Source: Bacteroidota bacterium
Lineage (GTDB): Bacteria; Bacteroidota; Bacteroidia; UKL13-3
DNA length: 64,000 nt
Assembly: GCA_013298895.1 (NCBI GenBank)
Contig: JAAFJM010000001.1
Coordinates: 62,001 to 126,000 of the forward strand
Direction of reading: 5' to 3'
Shown: positions 45,613 to 55,014 of the stretch, one piece after another
How positions within the stretch are numbered: position 1 is the stretch's first letter
Layout of the letters: the number at the start of each line of letters is the position of its first letter
Position numbers and translations under genes: made by a program
Notes under the pieces: generated by a model
Seen by the model: only the letters and a program-made list of their open reading frames with translations
What the model was told of the DNA's origin: nothing
Database searches by the model: none

Positions 45613-48600
45613 TTACTCTTTTATCACCTTTATGCTTTGTTTATTCAAGCCATCAATGCTTAATAAATACATGCCACTTTGAAGGGATTCGAGGTTTACT
45701 ATGGTTTCGTCTAAGTTCAGTTTTCCGCTTAAAACTGTTTGCCCAACCAAGTTGGTGATGAGGTATTTTTTACCAGTTAAATTGGTTTTGTTGGTAATGG
45801 TAATAATGGTTTTGGTAGGATTTGGATATACTTTTATATCGTTATTTAAACTTAAATTATTAATACCAACCTTGGTTAAATTTACTGCTAAATTTGTTGA
45901 GTCAGTACAATTGTTTGCATTGGTTATTTTAGCATTTATACTTCCTGCTCCTGCATTTGTCCATACTACACTTATGGCATTGGTGCCTTGTCCGCTTTGA
46001 ATGGTTCCGTTGGTGGCAGTCCAATTATAGGTTACGTTGGCTTGATTTGAAACCGAATAAGAATATGGATTAATGGTAGAAGTTGGATTCGTATTTCCAA
46101 GTATATTTCCAATAATTAGATTAGGTGTAACGGTAACTGTTTTGCTTAAAGTATCTATGCAGTTTTTATCTGATTTTACTGTTAACTTCACCCCAAATGT
46201 TTCTATTGTAAAATAGGATTTATTAGCATTTGCATTTGTAGAAGTATCTCCATTACTAAATAACCATAATCTGTTTAAGGTACCCGAAGTAATGTTTGAG
46301 TTATCGGTAAACAAAAAGTTATTTCCATTAAGACATTGAGATGGATTATTGATACTAAATGCAGCAATAGGTTGTGGATATATGGTAACTGTTTTGGTTA
46401 TAGAATCAGGGCAATTAGCATTGTTTTTAGCAACTAGTTTTACATTATAACTTCCGGCATTTATATAAGTTTTGGTAGGGCTTAAAATATTAGAGTTACT
46501 TGCATCTCCAAAGCTCCAAGTTTGTGCATTTGAATTGACTGATGTATTAGTAAAAATAAAGTTATTTCCCATTAAGCATTGCTGTATAGTATTGGTATTA
46601 AAATTAGCAGTTGAATTATTGTTAACTGTAATATTTTTAACCATAGAATCTTTACAATTATTGTTACCAGTAACTATTAATTTTACTAAATAAGTATTAG
46701 GAGTACTGTATGTTTTGGTAGGATTTGCGATATTAGAAGTGTCTGAAACATTGGTGCCGAAATTCCATTTACGCGTAAAGTTTCCTGATGTAAAATTGAT
46801 AGAATCTGCAAAAATAAAATTGTTTCCGTTTAAACATTGTGTAGGGTTATTAACTACAAAATTTACTGATGGTTTGGGGTTTACTGTTATGGTTTTTGTA
46901 ATTGAATCTTTACAACCATTGTAATTTACTGCAATTAATTTAACTGAATAAGTGTTAGGCGTGTCATAAATTTTTGAAGTGTTATAACTGCCCGATAATT
47001 CTGTTTTTCCATCACCAAAATACCAATTATTCGAGAACATACCAGGTAAATCCAAAGTATAGGTCGTATTAGTAAAAACAAAATTGTTTCCATTTATACA
47101 TTGCGTGGCATTATTAATGTTAAAACCTACTTTAGGTACTTCAATTACCATAGCAGTTTTGGTTATAGAATCTTTGCAACCGAAATCGCTAATAGCAACT
47201 AATTTTACTTTATATGAAAGCTCTGTAAGGTAAGTTTTAGTTGGTGCTATATTGGATGAAGTATCTGAAACCCCATTACCAAAATTCCATTTCCTTGATA
47301 AGTTGCCTGCAGCTATTTTAGAAGTATCTGAAAAAATAAAATTATTACCATTTAAACATTGCGTAGCATTATTTATGGTAAATCCAGCTTTTGGTAAAGG
47401 ATGTACTGTTAAGTATTTCATGTTTGAGGTATCAGAACAACCTGAATTACTCACAATGGCACGGTAATTATAGGCAGAATCAACCAACAAACTATCTTTG
47501 GTTTGATTGGCAATGATTACATTGTTTTTTAACCATTTAAAAGTTAAACCTGTTGTATTGGGTGTTACTTTTAAGGTGGACACCAATCCTTTGCATAATG
47601 AATCTTTATTGGCAGTAATAGTTGGCGTGTTAAAACCTGCCACAAAATTAATGGCATAAGGTGTTCCTAAATTGATGGTGTCTGAACTTGCATTTATTCT
47701 TATTTTATATTGGCTATTGATAAATAAACCTGCAGGGAAAGTAACAGAAATAAATCCAATGGTATCTGTTGTGGTTTTAGTTCCTATAACAGTTGCATTG
47801 GTAAAGGAACCTGATGAATCCGACAATTGAACAGTAAGTACATTTCCTGAAACCAAGTTAATACTACTTGTTTTATAATTAATGTTGGTTGTGGTTATTC
47901 TATTATTACAAAATGTTTTTAGGGTTGTACTATCTATATTTACTGTTTTTGGTTTAACAACAGTAATTGCGATTCCTTTTGTTGTTACGGAACGCAATGG
48001 ACATACTCTATCTGCACCGGAAACAGTAAAAAAATAAGGAGTAGTCCTGATAGCATTTATTGGAGGAGTCCAACAAAACTTAAAGCTATCGGCTTTTGGT
48101 CCATTGATGATTCTTTGGTCTAAAATATAGTTTCGCGTAAAGGTAGCATTATTCATAACAGGTGTGAATAAGCTTGGGTTATTCCAAGTTAAGTCGGTGG
48201 TATCGGCTAATATTACTGGTGAAACGGTTAAATCTTGTTGGTCTTGTGCTACAATGTCCAAACAAATTTGTTGACCTGCAAATACTACATTTGATATTCC
48301 AGTTTGTAAAACATTGTTTTTATACATTTTTATAATAGGTGCTCTATTGTCACTGCAAAGTTTTGTTTGAATTTGAACATCGCGCCTTGATATTCCAACA
48401 TTTTCCCATACTCCTCCAACGTATTTCCATTGCTTAACTTCTATTACTAATTGTCCTACAAAAATACCCAAAGGTCTAAACTGAACATCACCTGTTTTTG
48501 CGTCAATACGCAAACCTGCTGGGTATGTTGCATTGGCATTAGGAAATCCAAAATACGGGAAAGGTAAATTGGCAGAATATGGAGCTACGTATTGAACAGC

Positions 48601-49311
48601 ACTATTTGCGCCTTGAAATGATTCGCCAAAGGCATAACTCAATGAATCTCCATCTGGATCTATTGCTCCTAAATTATATACAAAATCTACTCCTGCACAA
48701 ATCAAGACAACAGCATCATTGGTAAATTTTGGAGCTGAATTGCATGGAGTTTGACAACGATTAATGGTTGTTTGTGAATAAAACTGACCGGGTACAATGG
48801 TGGTTAATGCACCATTTCTGCAGCAATCACTGTAACTTAAAGTTACATTACAACAATTAGTAGGGATTCCATTTAAATTAACATTTCCTTCATAAACATA
48901 AACCTCCATTCCTGGTGTATAGGTACCTGCTGTACGTGTATTACAGTTGGTACAAATGGTTTTTAAAGATGAACAAGTTTGTATGATATCATAACCACTA
49001 TTACCAACCACTGCATTTAAAGTAAAAGTGCCAAAATTAGCTCCTAAACACGCTGTGCTAGCACCTAATATTTGTGTTCCTGTAGTCCCAACAGAGCAAC
49101 CTACTGTAGTTCCAGAAGGTATGCTGTTACTGCAACCCATACAAATTTGAATACCAGCACAGTCTCTATATAATTTTAAACTTACCTTATAAACTCCGGG
49201 TGTAGAAGTGCATTGGTAACTGATATCGCATCCTGTGAAGTGAGAAGCTTTAGTTTGGAACGAGATTAGAGAAAATAAAATAATGATAAGGTTGTAAAAA
49301 AATTTATTCAT
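45613..49311 (-). CDS. PKD-repeat surface protein with type IX sorting tail (paralogue 2)
   Basis: A 1232-residue secreted protein, the tandem sister of 41887-45576. The signal peptide is NLIIILFSLISFQTKAS. The same Cys-rich N-terminus follows (YQCTSTPGVYKVSLKLYRDC), then DPDGDSLSYAFG, an Ig-like part and five PKD-type units (about 645-1085) with the motif F-x-INN-x-x-QCLNGNNF and a later CKDS. Each unit has two Cys, fit for a disulfide. The tail (about 1155-1232: VYPNPTKTIITITN ... SGMYLLSIDGLN ... IKVIKE) is a T9SS type A sorting domain, but differs from that of paralogue 1. No terminator separates the two genes. Confidence 0.85.
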   Translation of the reverse strand: MNKFFYNLIIILFSLISFQTKASHFTGCDISYQCTSTPGVYKVSLKLYRDCAGIQICMGCSNSIPSGTTVGCSVGTTGTQILGASTACLGANFGTFTLNAVVGNSGYDIIQTCSSLKTICTNCNTRTAGTYTPGMEVYVYEGNVNLNGIPTNCCNVTLSYSDCCRNGALTTIVPGQFYSQTTINRCQTPCNSAPKFTNDAVVLICAGVDFVYNLGAIDPDGDSLSYAFGESFQGANSAVQYVAPYSANLPFPYFGFPNANATYPAGLRIDAKTGDVQFRPLGIFVGQLVIEVKQWKYVGGVWENVGISRRDVQIQTKLCSDNRAPIIKMYKNNVLQTGISNVVFAGQQICLDIVAQDQQDLTVSPVILADTTDLTWNNPSLFTPVMNNATFTRNYILDQRIINGPKADSFKFCWTPPINAIRTTPYFFTVSGADRVCPLRSVTTKGIAITVVKPKTVNIDSTTLKTFCNNRITTTNINYKTSSINLVSGNVLTVQLSDSSGSFTNATVIGTKTTTDTIGFISVTFPAGLFINSQYKIRINASSDTINLGTPYAINFVAGFNTPTITANKDSLCKGLVSTLKVTPNTTGLTFKWLKNNVIIANQTKDSLLVDSAYNYRAIVSNSGCSDTSNMKYLTVHPLPKAGFTINNATQCLNGNNFIFSDTSKIAAGNLSRKWNFGNGVSDTSSNIAPTKTYLTELSYKVKLVAISDFGCKDSITKTAMVIEVPKVGFNINNATQCINGNNFVFTNTTYTLDLPGMFSNNWYFGDGKTELSGSYNTSKIYDTPNTYSVKLIAVNYNGCKDSITKTITVNPKPSVNFVVNNPTQCLNGNNFIFADSINFTSGNFTRKWNFGTNVSDTSNIANPTKTYSTPNTYLVKLIVTGNNNCKDSMVKNITVNNNSTANFNTNTIQQCLMGNNFIFTNTSVNSNAQTWSFGDASNSNILSPTKTYINAGSYNVKLVAKNNANCPDSITKTVTIYPQPIAAFSINNPSQCLNGNNFLFTDNSNITSGTLNRLWLFSNGDTSTNANANKSYFTIETFGVKLTVKSDKNCIDTLSKTVTVTPNLIIGNILGNTNPTSTINPYSYSVSNQANVTYNWTATNGTIQSGQGTNAISVVWTNAGAGSINAKITNANNCTDSTNLAVNLTKVGINNLSLNNDIKVYPNPTKTIITITNKTNLTGKKYLITNLVGQTVLSGKLNLDETIVNLESLQSGMYLLSIDGLNKQSIKVIKE

Positions 49312-49440
49312 GAAAGGGAATTTATATATGCAATATAAGTTTAAATTAAATTAAAATAAAAGTTGTTGGCGGGCCAATAGGATAAAAAGTCAGAGGGGTA
49401 ATGTTAAATTAACCTTATAGTAATTAAGGTAATCGCAGCT

Positions 49441-49588
49441 AGTGCGGTTTTGCAAACCGCACTTTAATAATATAATCATTTGTAATGCGAAAATATTTGT
49501 TCCTGTTAAAATATTTGTTCAATGTTTAGTTTGGTAAAATCGGATTACAAATCCTCACAGTAAATGATTCGGATTGCAAATCCGAATC
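49441..49588. repeat. REP-like palindromes in a 300-bp gap
   Basis: The 49312-49612 gap carries three short palindromes of one design. AGTGCGGTTT/AAACCGCACT (49441-49463) has loop TGC, GGATT/AATCC is at 49542-49554, and GATTCGGATT/AATCCGAATC (49566-49588) has loop GCA. All have a core of T-T-(G/A)-C-A-A-A flanked by variable arms, the pattern of REP elements. I see no gene in this gap. Confidence 0.6.
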
Positions 49589-49612
49589 AGCGGAGCGAAT
49601 CTTTGCTCTTAA

Positions 49613-50653
49613 TTAAAGCCACTTAATTTTTGGAATTAAATTGTAAAATCTATATCCAAAATTAAAACCCAAACTAGTTGATTGATTGGCTACAAAATTG
49701 GGGTAACCAAAGCTATTAAGGGAACCATCGTATATTACAAAAACATTCCAAAAATATTTGTTCCCATTTCTTCCTATAGAAAGTTTAGCATGGGTATCAA
49801 ATTCGTAACTTAAACCGGTTTGTTCTTTACTCAAGCTATTAATTTTATATGTTGCCACGCCTAAGCCTAAAAACGCTGATGGTGAAATAAACCAAGTACC
49901 ACCTTTGAAGCAAAAATTGTAAGCATAACCTGGTCTAAAATTTAAATGCCAAAGCCTTAAAAAATTCATGCCTGTCAATTCACCATAATTTTTTGAATTG
50001 TCAATATTGGTAGGAATAACTGATGAGTCAGCTTTCATAGACCTATAGCCTAAACCACACATAACTAAAATAGAACCCGATGATTTTCGTTGAAATTCGG
50101 CCATGGAAAGAGCACTGCGGTAAGAGAATTTTTTATAATTTATATTGTAAAATAAATTTAAACCGTGTGCTTGAATATTGGCATCGGGCCTTATTGATAA
50201 ATTGGTGTCTGCACCTAACGTGCGATAGGCGCCAACAAATGAGCGAGAGTAAACTTCTCCTCCGCCCCACGATTGGTAATAACTAAATGAAAAATCATAA
50301 TAATTGGTTCTTCCAAATTTTCTTTCGTTACCATTGGTACGTGGAACCTGCACTCCAAAAGCTACCGTTACATATTTTAAACCTAGGCTCAGGCCAGTTT
50401 GTAAACTTATATTCGGTGATAACTTTATCAGTTCTGTGGAGTTCGAAAATCGAGGCGGATTGATAAAAAAATCGAATTTATTAAGCCAAGTATTAAATTG
50501 AATATTGTAAGGGCGTTCAAACTGAACTATGTAGTTGGTGTCTTTTTGTGAAAAGGCTTGATGAAAGTTTAAAACAAAAAATACTATTAAATAATAAACC
50601 AATTTATTGGGTCTACTATCAAATATAAATTTAGTTTTTAAATGCAATTTCAT
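49613..50653 (-). CDS. Outer-membrane protein of DUF4421 type
   Basis: A 346-residue exported protein with a signal peptide (LVYYLIVFFVLNFHQAFSQ). The mature part is a series of amphipathic strands (LSPNISLQTGLSLGLKYVTV; TNYYDFSFSYYQSWGGG; AYNFCFKGGTWFISPSAFLG) ending in FGYRFYNLIPKIKWL. The block of LSPN-x(n)-LGLKYVTVAFG and the size match DUF4421. A porin-like or surface role is likely. It lies 23 bp after lptB on the same strand and may be co-transcribed with it, which would fit an outer-membrane theme. Confidence 0.75.
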   Translation of the reverse strand: MKLHLKTKFIFDSRPNKLVYYLIVFFVLNFHQAFSQKDTNYIVQFERPYNIQFNTWLNKFDFFINPPRFSNSTELIKLSPNISLQTGLSLGLKYVTVAFGVQVPRTNGNERKFGRTNYYDFSFSYYQSWGGGEVYSRSFVGAYRTLGADTNLSIRPDANIQAHGLNLFYNINYKKFSYRSALSMAEFQRKSSGSILVMCGLGYRSMKADSSVIPTNIDNSKNYGELTGMNFLRLWHLNFRPGYAYNFCFKGGTWFISPSAFLGLGVATYKINSLSKEQTGLSYEFDTHAKLSIGRNGNKYFWNVFVIYDGSLNSFGYPNFVANQSTSLGFNFGYRFYNLIPKIKWL

Positions 50654-50676
50654 TAGGTATGAATTTTGTTTTAGGA

Positions 50677-51399
50677 TTATCTTAACACAAAGTTTTGTCC
50701 TAAATAAACGCGTCTTACCATTTCATCATCAGCTAACTCTTGACCTGTTCCGGCTTTTAATATTTTACCTTCAAAAAGTAAATATGCTCTATCAACTATT
50801 GAAAGTGTTTCATGCACATTATGGTCAGTTACTAAAATGCCAATGTTTTTATGTTTGAGTTTAGCCACAATTACTTGAATATCCTCTACAGCAATTGGGT
50901 CAATTCCAGCAAAAGGTTCATCTAAAAGAATGAATTTTGGATTTACGGCAAGAGCACGCGCTATTTCAGTTCTTCTTCTTTCGCCACCACTTAATACGTT
51001 ACCCATGCTTTTGCGCACCTTATGTAAAGTAAACTCATCAATAAGTGATTCTAGTTTATCGCGTTGTTCTTCCTTACTCATGTCAGTAAGTTCCATTACT
51101 GCTTTGATATTGTCTTCTACACTTAAGGTTCTAAATATGCTAGCCTCTTGAGGTAAATAACCAAGACCTTTTTGCGCTCTTTTATACATTGGCATGGCTG
51201 TTAAATCCTCGTTGTCAAGTGTAACAGTTCCCGAATCAGGTTTGATTAAACCAACAGTCATATAAAAAGTAGTTGTTTTTCCAGCACCATTTGGTCCAAG
51301 TAAACCAACACATTCGCCTTGTTCTACTTCTATTGAAACATGATCAACTACTGTTCTTTTTTTATATCTTTTTACTAAATTATGGCTTTCTAATTTCAT
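50677..51399 (-). CDS. lptB: LPS export ABC transporter ATP-binding protein LptB
   Basis: A 240-residue ABC ATPase that powers LPS extraction from the inner membrane with LptF/LptG. Walker A is [16 protein letters not shown], the signature is [16 protein letters not shown], Walker B is [12 protein letters not shown] and the switch His is in TDHNVHETL. The residues after Walker A (TTTFYM.VGL) and the phrase [14 protein letters not shown] are those of LptB. lptC/F/G are not adjacent. An outer-membrane gene follows on the same strand. Confidence 0.95.
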   Translation of the reverse strand: MKLESHNLVKRYKKRTVVDHVSIEVEQGECVGLLGPNGAGKTTTFYMTVGLIKPDSGTVTLDNEDLTAMPMYKRAQKGLGYLPQEASIFRTLSVEDNIKAVMELTDMSKEEQRDKLESLIDEFTLHKVRKSMGNVLSGGERRRTEIARALAVNPKFILLDEPFAGIDPIAVEDIQVIVAKLKHKNIGILVTDHNVHETLSIVDRAYLLFEGKILKAGTGQELADDEMVRRVYLGQNFVLR

Positions 51400-51555
51400 G
51401 GTATTTAAACGAATCGGGAAACAACTAAGTTTGCAATAATAATGCCATTAATATATATTTTCTCAATATTTTTATTAGCAAAACTTGTAATTTGACAAAA
51501 GGTGTTTTGTATACTAACTTATTATTTTAAACTCAATAAATAGGTAAGTTCTATA

Positions 51556-51882
51556 TTATTCAATTTCTTTTTTAGCAACAAAACTTTGCTTTCCCCCTAA
51601 AATATCAAAATATAACCAAAAATCAGAGGCTAAGCTGTATAATGGATATTGGAAAGTTGCAGGTTTATTTTTTTCAAAAAAGAAATGACCTATCCATGCA
51701 AATCCATATCCCACTATGGGGCATAAAATCATAAATGAAATTTTGTGAAATAAAAATGCGCCAAAAAACACAAAGAAAAACAAGCTAGTGCCTATAAAAT
51801 GCAGTATTCTGCTAGTCGTGTTTTGATGTTGACTAAGGTAAAAAGGATAAAATTCTTTTAAGGATGTATATTTCTTTTCCAT
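51556..51882 (-). CDS. Mpo1-like (DUF962) membrane protein
   Basis: A 108-residue membrane protein with the family pattern FYLSQHQNTTSRILHFIGTS, then two or three helices and GYGFAWIGHFFFEKNKPATF, followed by YPLYSLASDFWLYFDILGGK. The conserved His residues (QHQN, LHFIG, WIGHFFFEKNKP) are all there. In yeast Mpo1 is an iron-dependent dioxygenase in 2-hydroxy fatty acid alpha-oxidation, part of sphingoid base breakdown. Bacterial members are untested here. It is a single gene between lptB and gcvH. A link with the sphingolipid-type enzyme at 24931 is possible. Confidence 0.85.
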   Translation of the reverse strand: MEKKYTSLKEFYPFYLSQHQNTTSRILHFIGTSLFFFVFFGAFLFHKISFMILCPIVGYGFAWIGHFFFEKNKPATFQYPLYSLASDFWLYFDILGGKQSFVAKKEIE

Positions 51883-52018
51883 GTTATAAATGCTTGTGCA
51901 ACAATAAAACTAAAAATGAATAATATTAGTTGGCTAATTTATTAATTGAAATTTGATTTTGATTTTGAATAAAAAACTTAAATTGCTGCCATAAAATTAA
52001 CAAAAATATTTTTAAAAA

Positions 52019-52399
52019 ATGAACTTTCCAGAAAATTTAAAATACACCAAAGACCACGAGTGGGTAAGCGTAGAAGGTAATGTAGCAACAATTGGAATTA
52101 CCGATTTTGCTCAAAAAGAGTTAGGCGATATAGTTTATGTAGACATACCAAGTAAAGGAAAAACTGTAGCTAAAGACGAAGTTTTTGGAACGGTAGAAGC
52201 TGTTAAAACTGTTTCTGACTTATTTATGCCACTTTCTGGTGAAGTAATGGAGTTAAACGCTGATTTAGATGCTGCTCCTGAAAATGTAAATAACGATGCA
52301 TATGGAAGCGGTTGGATGATTAAAGTTAATATTTCAAATGCTGCCGAAATAGATGAATTATTAGATGCAACTGCTTACAAGCAATTAATTAATGCATAA
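52019..52399 (+). CDS. gcvH: Glycine cleavage system H protein
   Basis: A 126-residue lipoyl carrier that shuttles the aminomethyl group between the P, T and L proteins. The lipoylated Lys is Lys63 in [16 protein letters not shown], and the start [18 protein letters not shown] and end [11 protein letters not shown] are typical. gcvP and gcvT are elsewhere. Its stop overlaps the next frame by 8 bp, and an intrinsic terminator for this gene lies within that frame (52419-52453). Confidence 0.97.
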   Translation: MNFPENLKYTKDHEWVSVEGNVATIGITDFAQKELGDIVYVDIPSKGKTVAKDEVFGTVEAVKTVSDLFMPLSGEVMELNADLDAAPENVNNDAYGSGWMIKVNISNAAEIDELLDATAYKQLINA

Positions 52400-53477
52400 T
52401 AAATTAAATGAAACTACTAATGCCTTATTTAACCATTTGTTAAATAAGGCATTTTTATTTGGTGCCAAGCAATATATAGTTCTAATAGTATTGTTATTTG
52501 CTTTTCAATTTATTGCAGCACAAAACAGAAACTACTTAGGTAATAATATGAGTGTTTCTCTCAATACACAATCATTGTCACGTTTAAAGAACAACGATTC
52601 ATTAATTAATGATAAATATAATTTTAGGTTCAGCCAATTTTCTATTGGTTATAAACACGAGTTATACTCAAAAATAAATACCAAAAACAATACATTAGCA
52701 TTTAGCCAAGTAAGTGTATTACCAGCCTTAAAAATAGGCAATGCATCGTTTGGCTCAAATAATTTAGATAGAACTTTAATTAACTTAAAGCTCTCGCTTT
52801 TAGGGATTTTTCATACATCAGCTAAAAATACCTTTTTGGTAACGGCTACTACTTTTGCCAACGAAGATGAATACACCTTAGCCGATGCTACCTTGCGCTA
52901 TGCTGGTATATTTTTATATAATCGCAAGGTAAATAACAAATTTTCGTATCGAGTTGGCACCACTTTTACCTATTTATTTGGTGAGCCTTTACTTTTACCT
53001 GTATTAGGATTGAGGTATCAAACTAGCAAAAAATCAATACTCAACGTAAATTTGCCTTATAGCCTAAACTGGAAAAAACAAACCAAAATACCTCAATTGT
53101 TTTACGGGTTTTCTTTGAAACCAAATGGGGGAATAAACCAATATCAAAACAAATTAAGCGTTGATACAACTAATCAAACCTTGATGCTAAGGCGAATAAC
53201 TGCGATACTTACAGCTGATTTAAGATGGATAAATAAGAGAGGTTCATTGTTATTTCAAATAGGTGCTAATCTTAACCCAAAGGTGCAATTTACACAGCAA
53301 AACGATAATGAGGTAGTAAATAATTTTAAGTTTAGTGGCAGTAATAGTTTATTTGTAAATATATCTTATATATGGTTTTTAAGTAATGATAAAAGAAAAT
53401 CAACTAAGACTAAAAGTACTGATCTACAAAATATTACAGAAGACGAAGTAATTGATAATTCTTGGTTAGATTTTTAA
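52392..53477 (+). CDS. Exported beta-barrel-like hypothetical protein
   Basis: A frame of 361 codons. Residues about 27-45 form a signal peptide ([20 protein letters not shown]); after it come alternating strands ([52 protein letters not shown]) and an acidic tail ending NSWLDF. The make-up is like DUF6268-type proteins such as 30782-31858. The start is doubtful: ATG 52392 overlaps gcvH by 8 bp, but the first 20 codons run through a strong terminator. The next in-frame ATG is past the signal peptide. Either coupled translation from 52392 or a non-ATG start near 52460 must be used. Confidence 0.6.
   Translation: MHNKLNETTNALFNHLLNKAFLFGAKQYIVLIVLLFAFQFIAAQNRNYLGNNMSVSLNTQSLSRLKNNDSLINDKYNFRFSQFSIGYKHELYSKINTKNNTLAFSQVSVLPALKIGNASFGSNNLDRTLINLKLSLLGIFHTSAKNTFLVTATTFANEDEYTLADATLRYAGIFLYNRKVNNKFSYRVGTTFTYLFGEPLLLPVLGLRYQTSKKSILNVNLPYSLNWKKQTKIPQLFYGFSLKPNGGINQYQNKLSVDTTNQTLMLRRITAILTADLRWINKRGSLLFQIGANLNPKVQFTQQNDNEVVNNFKFSGSNSLFVNISYIWFLSNDKRKSTKTKSTDLQNITEDEVIDNSWLDF
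52419..52453 (+). terminator. Terminator of gcvH, lying within the next reading frame
   Basis: Perfect 15-bp arms (52419-52433 and 52439-52453) with a 5-nt loop, followed by TTTATTT. By sequence it is a good intrinsic terminator 20 bp after gcvH, yet it is inside the first codons of the frame 52392-53477. Confidence 0.8.
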
Positions 53478-53540
53478 AAAAATAATAACATCTATTTTAG
53501 TAAAAACAATGCTATTATTGATGCTAACTAAAACAACAGC

Positions 53541-54002
53541 ATGAACGATTGGTGGCAAATAATCAGTGTGACATTAGTATGCACTATTAAATTTATTATT
53601 GGTTTAGGCATGGCATTGGCTTATAATTTTAAGCCAATAACATTTTACTTCACCACTGTTTTTGGTGGAATGCTAGGCGTATTTATTTACCTTTATTTAT
53701 GGGATTTTATTCTAATTATAAAAAACAAAATAAGCCAACCTAAACCTACAATTATCCATATTAAAATTAATAAAAATATTCGTAGAATGGTTCATTTTTC
53801 AAGAACTTGGGGTATATATGGAATAGCATTGGTTACACCTACTATAATTTCCATGCCAGTTGGTACATTAATTTGTAGGGCATTAGAAAAAAATAAATGG
53901 CATATAAAATTAGTTATGTTTATATCACTTAGTTTTTGGTCATTATTAATTATTGCTTTACAAAATTTTTTTAACATTGATGTTCAGTCTTGGTTTAAAT
54001 AA
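53541..54002 (+). CDS. Small polytopic membrane protein
   Basis: A 153-residue protein with four likely helices: about 8-28 (SVTLVCTIKFIIGLGMALA), 33-55 (FYFTTVFGGMLGVFIYLYLW), 95-112 (GIALVTPTIISMPVGTLICR) and 124-144. The phrase YGIALVTPTIISMPVGTLIC with two Pro in the third helix resembles small-molecule export or DedA-like membrane proteins, but I do not assign a family. It is 7 bp before the glycosyltransferase gene and surely co-transcribed. It may act in moving a lipid or glycan intermediate; this is speculation. Confidence 0.6.
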   Translation: MNDWWQIISVTLVCTIKFIIGLGMALAYNFKPITFYFTTVFGGMLGVFIYLYLWDFILIIKNKISQPKPTIIHIKINKNIRRMVHFSRTWGIYGIALVTPTIISMPVGTLICRALEKNKWHIKLVMFISLSFWSLLIIALQNFFNIDVQSWFK

Positions 54003-54009
54003 ATATTAA

Positions 54010-54999
54010 ATGAAAATACTATATGCAATTCAAGGTACAGGAAACGGCCATATAAGCAGAGCTAGAGAAATAATTCCATATTTAAAGCAATATGGTGAAT
54101 TGGATTTACTAATTAGTGGTACACAAGCCGATGTTCAATTACCTTACCCTGTAAAATATAAATTAAAGGGAGTGGGATTTGTTTTTGGAATAGATGGCGG
54201 AATTGATATGAAAAGCAGTTTTAAAGAATTGCATCCACTAACATTTATTAAAGATATTTATGACATACCTGTTAAGGAATATGATCTTGTAATTAATGAT
54301 TATGAGCCTGTAACTGCTTGGGCGTGTAAAATTCATCAAATAAATTGCATAGCAATTAGCCATCAAGCTGCATTTTTAAGTAAGCATACACCACGTATAA
54401 AAAAGAAAGATAAATTTGCCGAAAATGTACTCAAAAATTATGCGCCTTGTACTGATAAAATAGCTTTTCATTTTGATAGCTATGATAGTTTTATTCATAC
54501 TCCAGTTATTAGAAGCGAAGTGAGGCAAATGGAAGTTACCAATAAAGAACATATATCAGTGTATCTGCCAGCCTATGCCGATGAGCTTTTGTTGAAACAT
54601 TTTAATAAAATTAATGACGTCCAATTTGAAGTATTTAGCAAACATTCAAAAAAGCCTTATAAGCAAAAAAATTGTATAGTTAAGCCTGTTTTAAATGTAG
54701 ATTTTATCAATAGTCTTGCTAGTAGCAACGGTTTAATTACCAATGGCGGTTTCGAAAGTCCAGCAGAGGCAAGTTTTTTAGGAAAAAAAGTAATGTGTAT
54801 TCCTATGTCAAATCAATATGAGCAAAAATGTAATGCAAAAGCATTTAAATTGTTGGGAGGTACTAGGGTAAAAAAGGTAGAAAGCGATTTCTATTTAAAA
54901 ATAAACGAGTGGTTAGAATTTGGCAAGCCAATTAAAGTAAATTACAAGGATGAAACCGCTGAAATTATTGCTAAAATGATGAATAAATACAGTAAATAA
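54010..54999 (+). CDS. GT28-like glycosyltransferase (MJ1255/VC2487 type)
   Basis: A 329-residue soluble glycosyltransferase of the GT-B fold. The N-terminus MKILYAIQGTGNGHISRARE has the Gly-rich donor loop of MurG-like enzymes; the middle has INDYEPVTAWACK and ISHQAAFLSKHTPR; the C-terminal domain has NGLITNGGFESPAEASFLGK, the nucleotide-sugar site. Family members are often labelled teichoic acid biosynthesis-related or MJ1255/VC2487. Sugar and acceptor are unknown. It stands in a small envelope-glycan region with a flippase and a nucleotidyltransferase on the opposite strand. Confidence 0.85.
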   Translation: MKILYAIQGTGNGHISRAREIIPYLKQYGELDLLISGTQADVQLPYPVKYKLKGVGFVFGIDGGIDMKSSFKELHPLTFIKDIYDIPVKEYDLVINDYEPVTAWACKIHQINCIAISHQAAFLSKHTPRIKKKDKFAENVLKNYAPCTDKIAFHFDSYDSFIHTPVIRSEVRQMEVTNKEHISVYLPAYADELLLKHFNKINDVQFEVFSKHSKKPYKQKNCIVKPVLNVDFINSLASSNGLITNGGFESPAEASFLGKKVMCIPMSNQYEQKCNAKAFKLLGGTRVKKVESDFYLKINEWLEFGKPIKVNYKDETAEIIAKMMNKYSK

Positions 55000-55014
55000 A
55001 TAGCCTATTTATTT
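54994..55014. terminator. AT-rich palindrome over two convergent stop codons
   Basis: A 21-bp palindrome (AAATAAATAG, C, CTATTTATTT) spans the stop of the glycosyltransferase (54997-54999) and the stop of the flippase (55009-55011). It could act as a weak bidirectional terminator; the AT-only arms make this uncertain. Confidence 0.35.

Noticed and set aside
42539-47467. Plus-strand open frames across the PKD genes
   Set aside because: They are regular shadows of the repeated PKD units in another frame, with Leu/Val-rich non-protein-like sequence and no start context.
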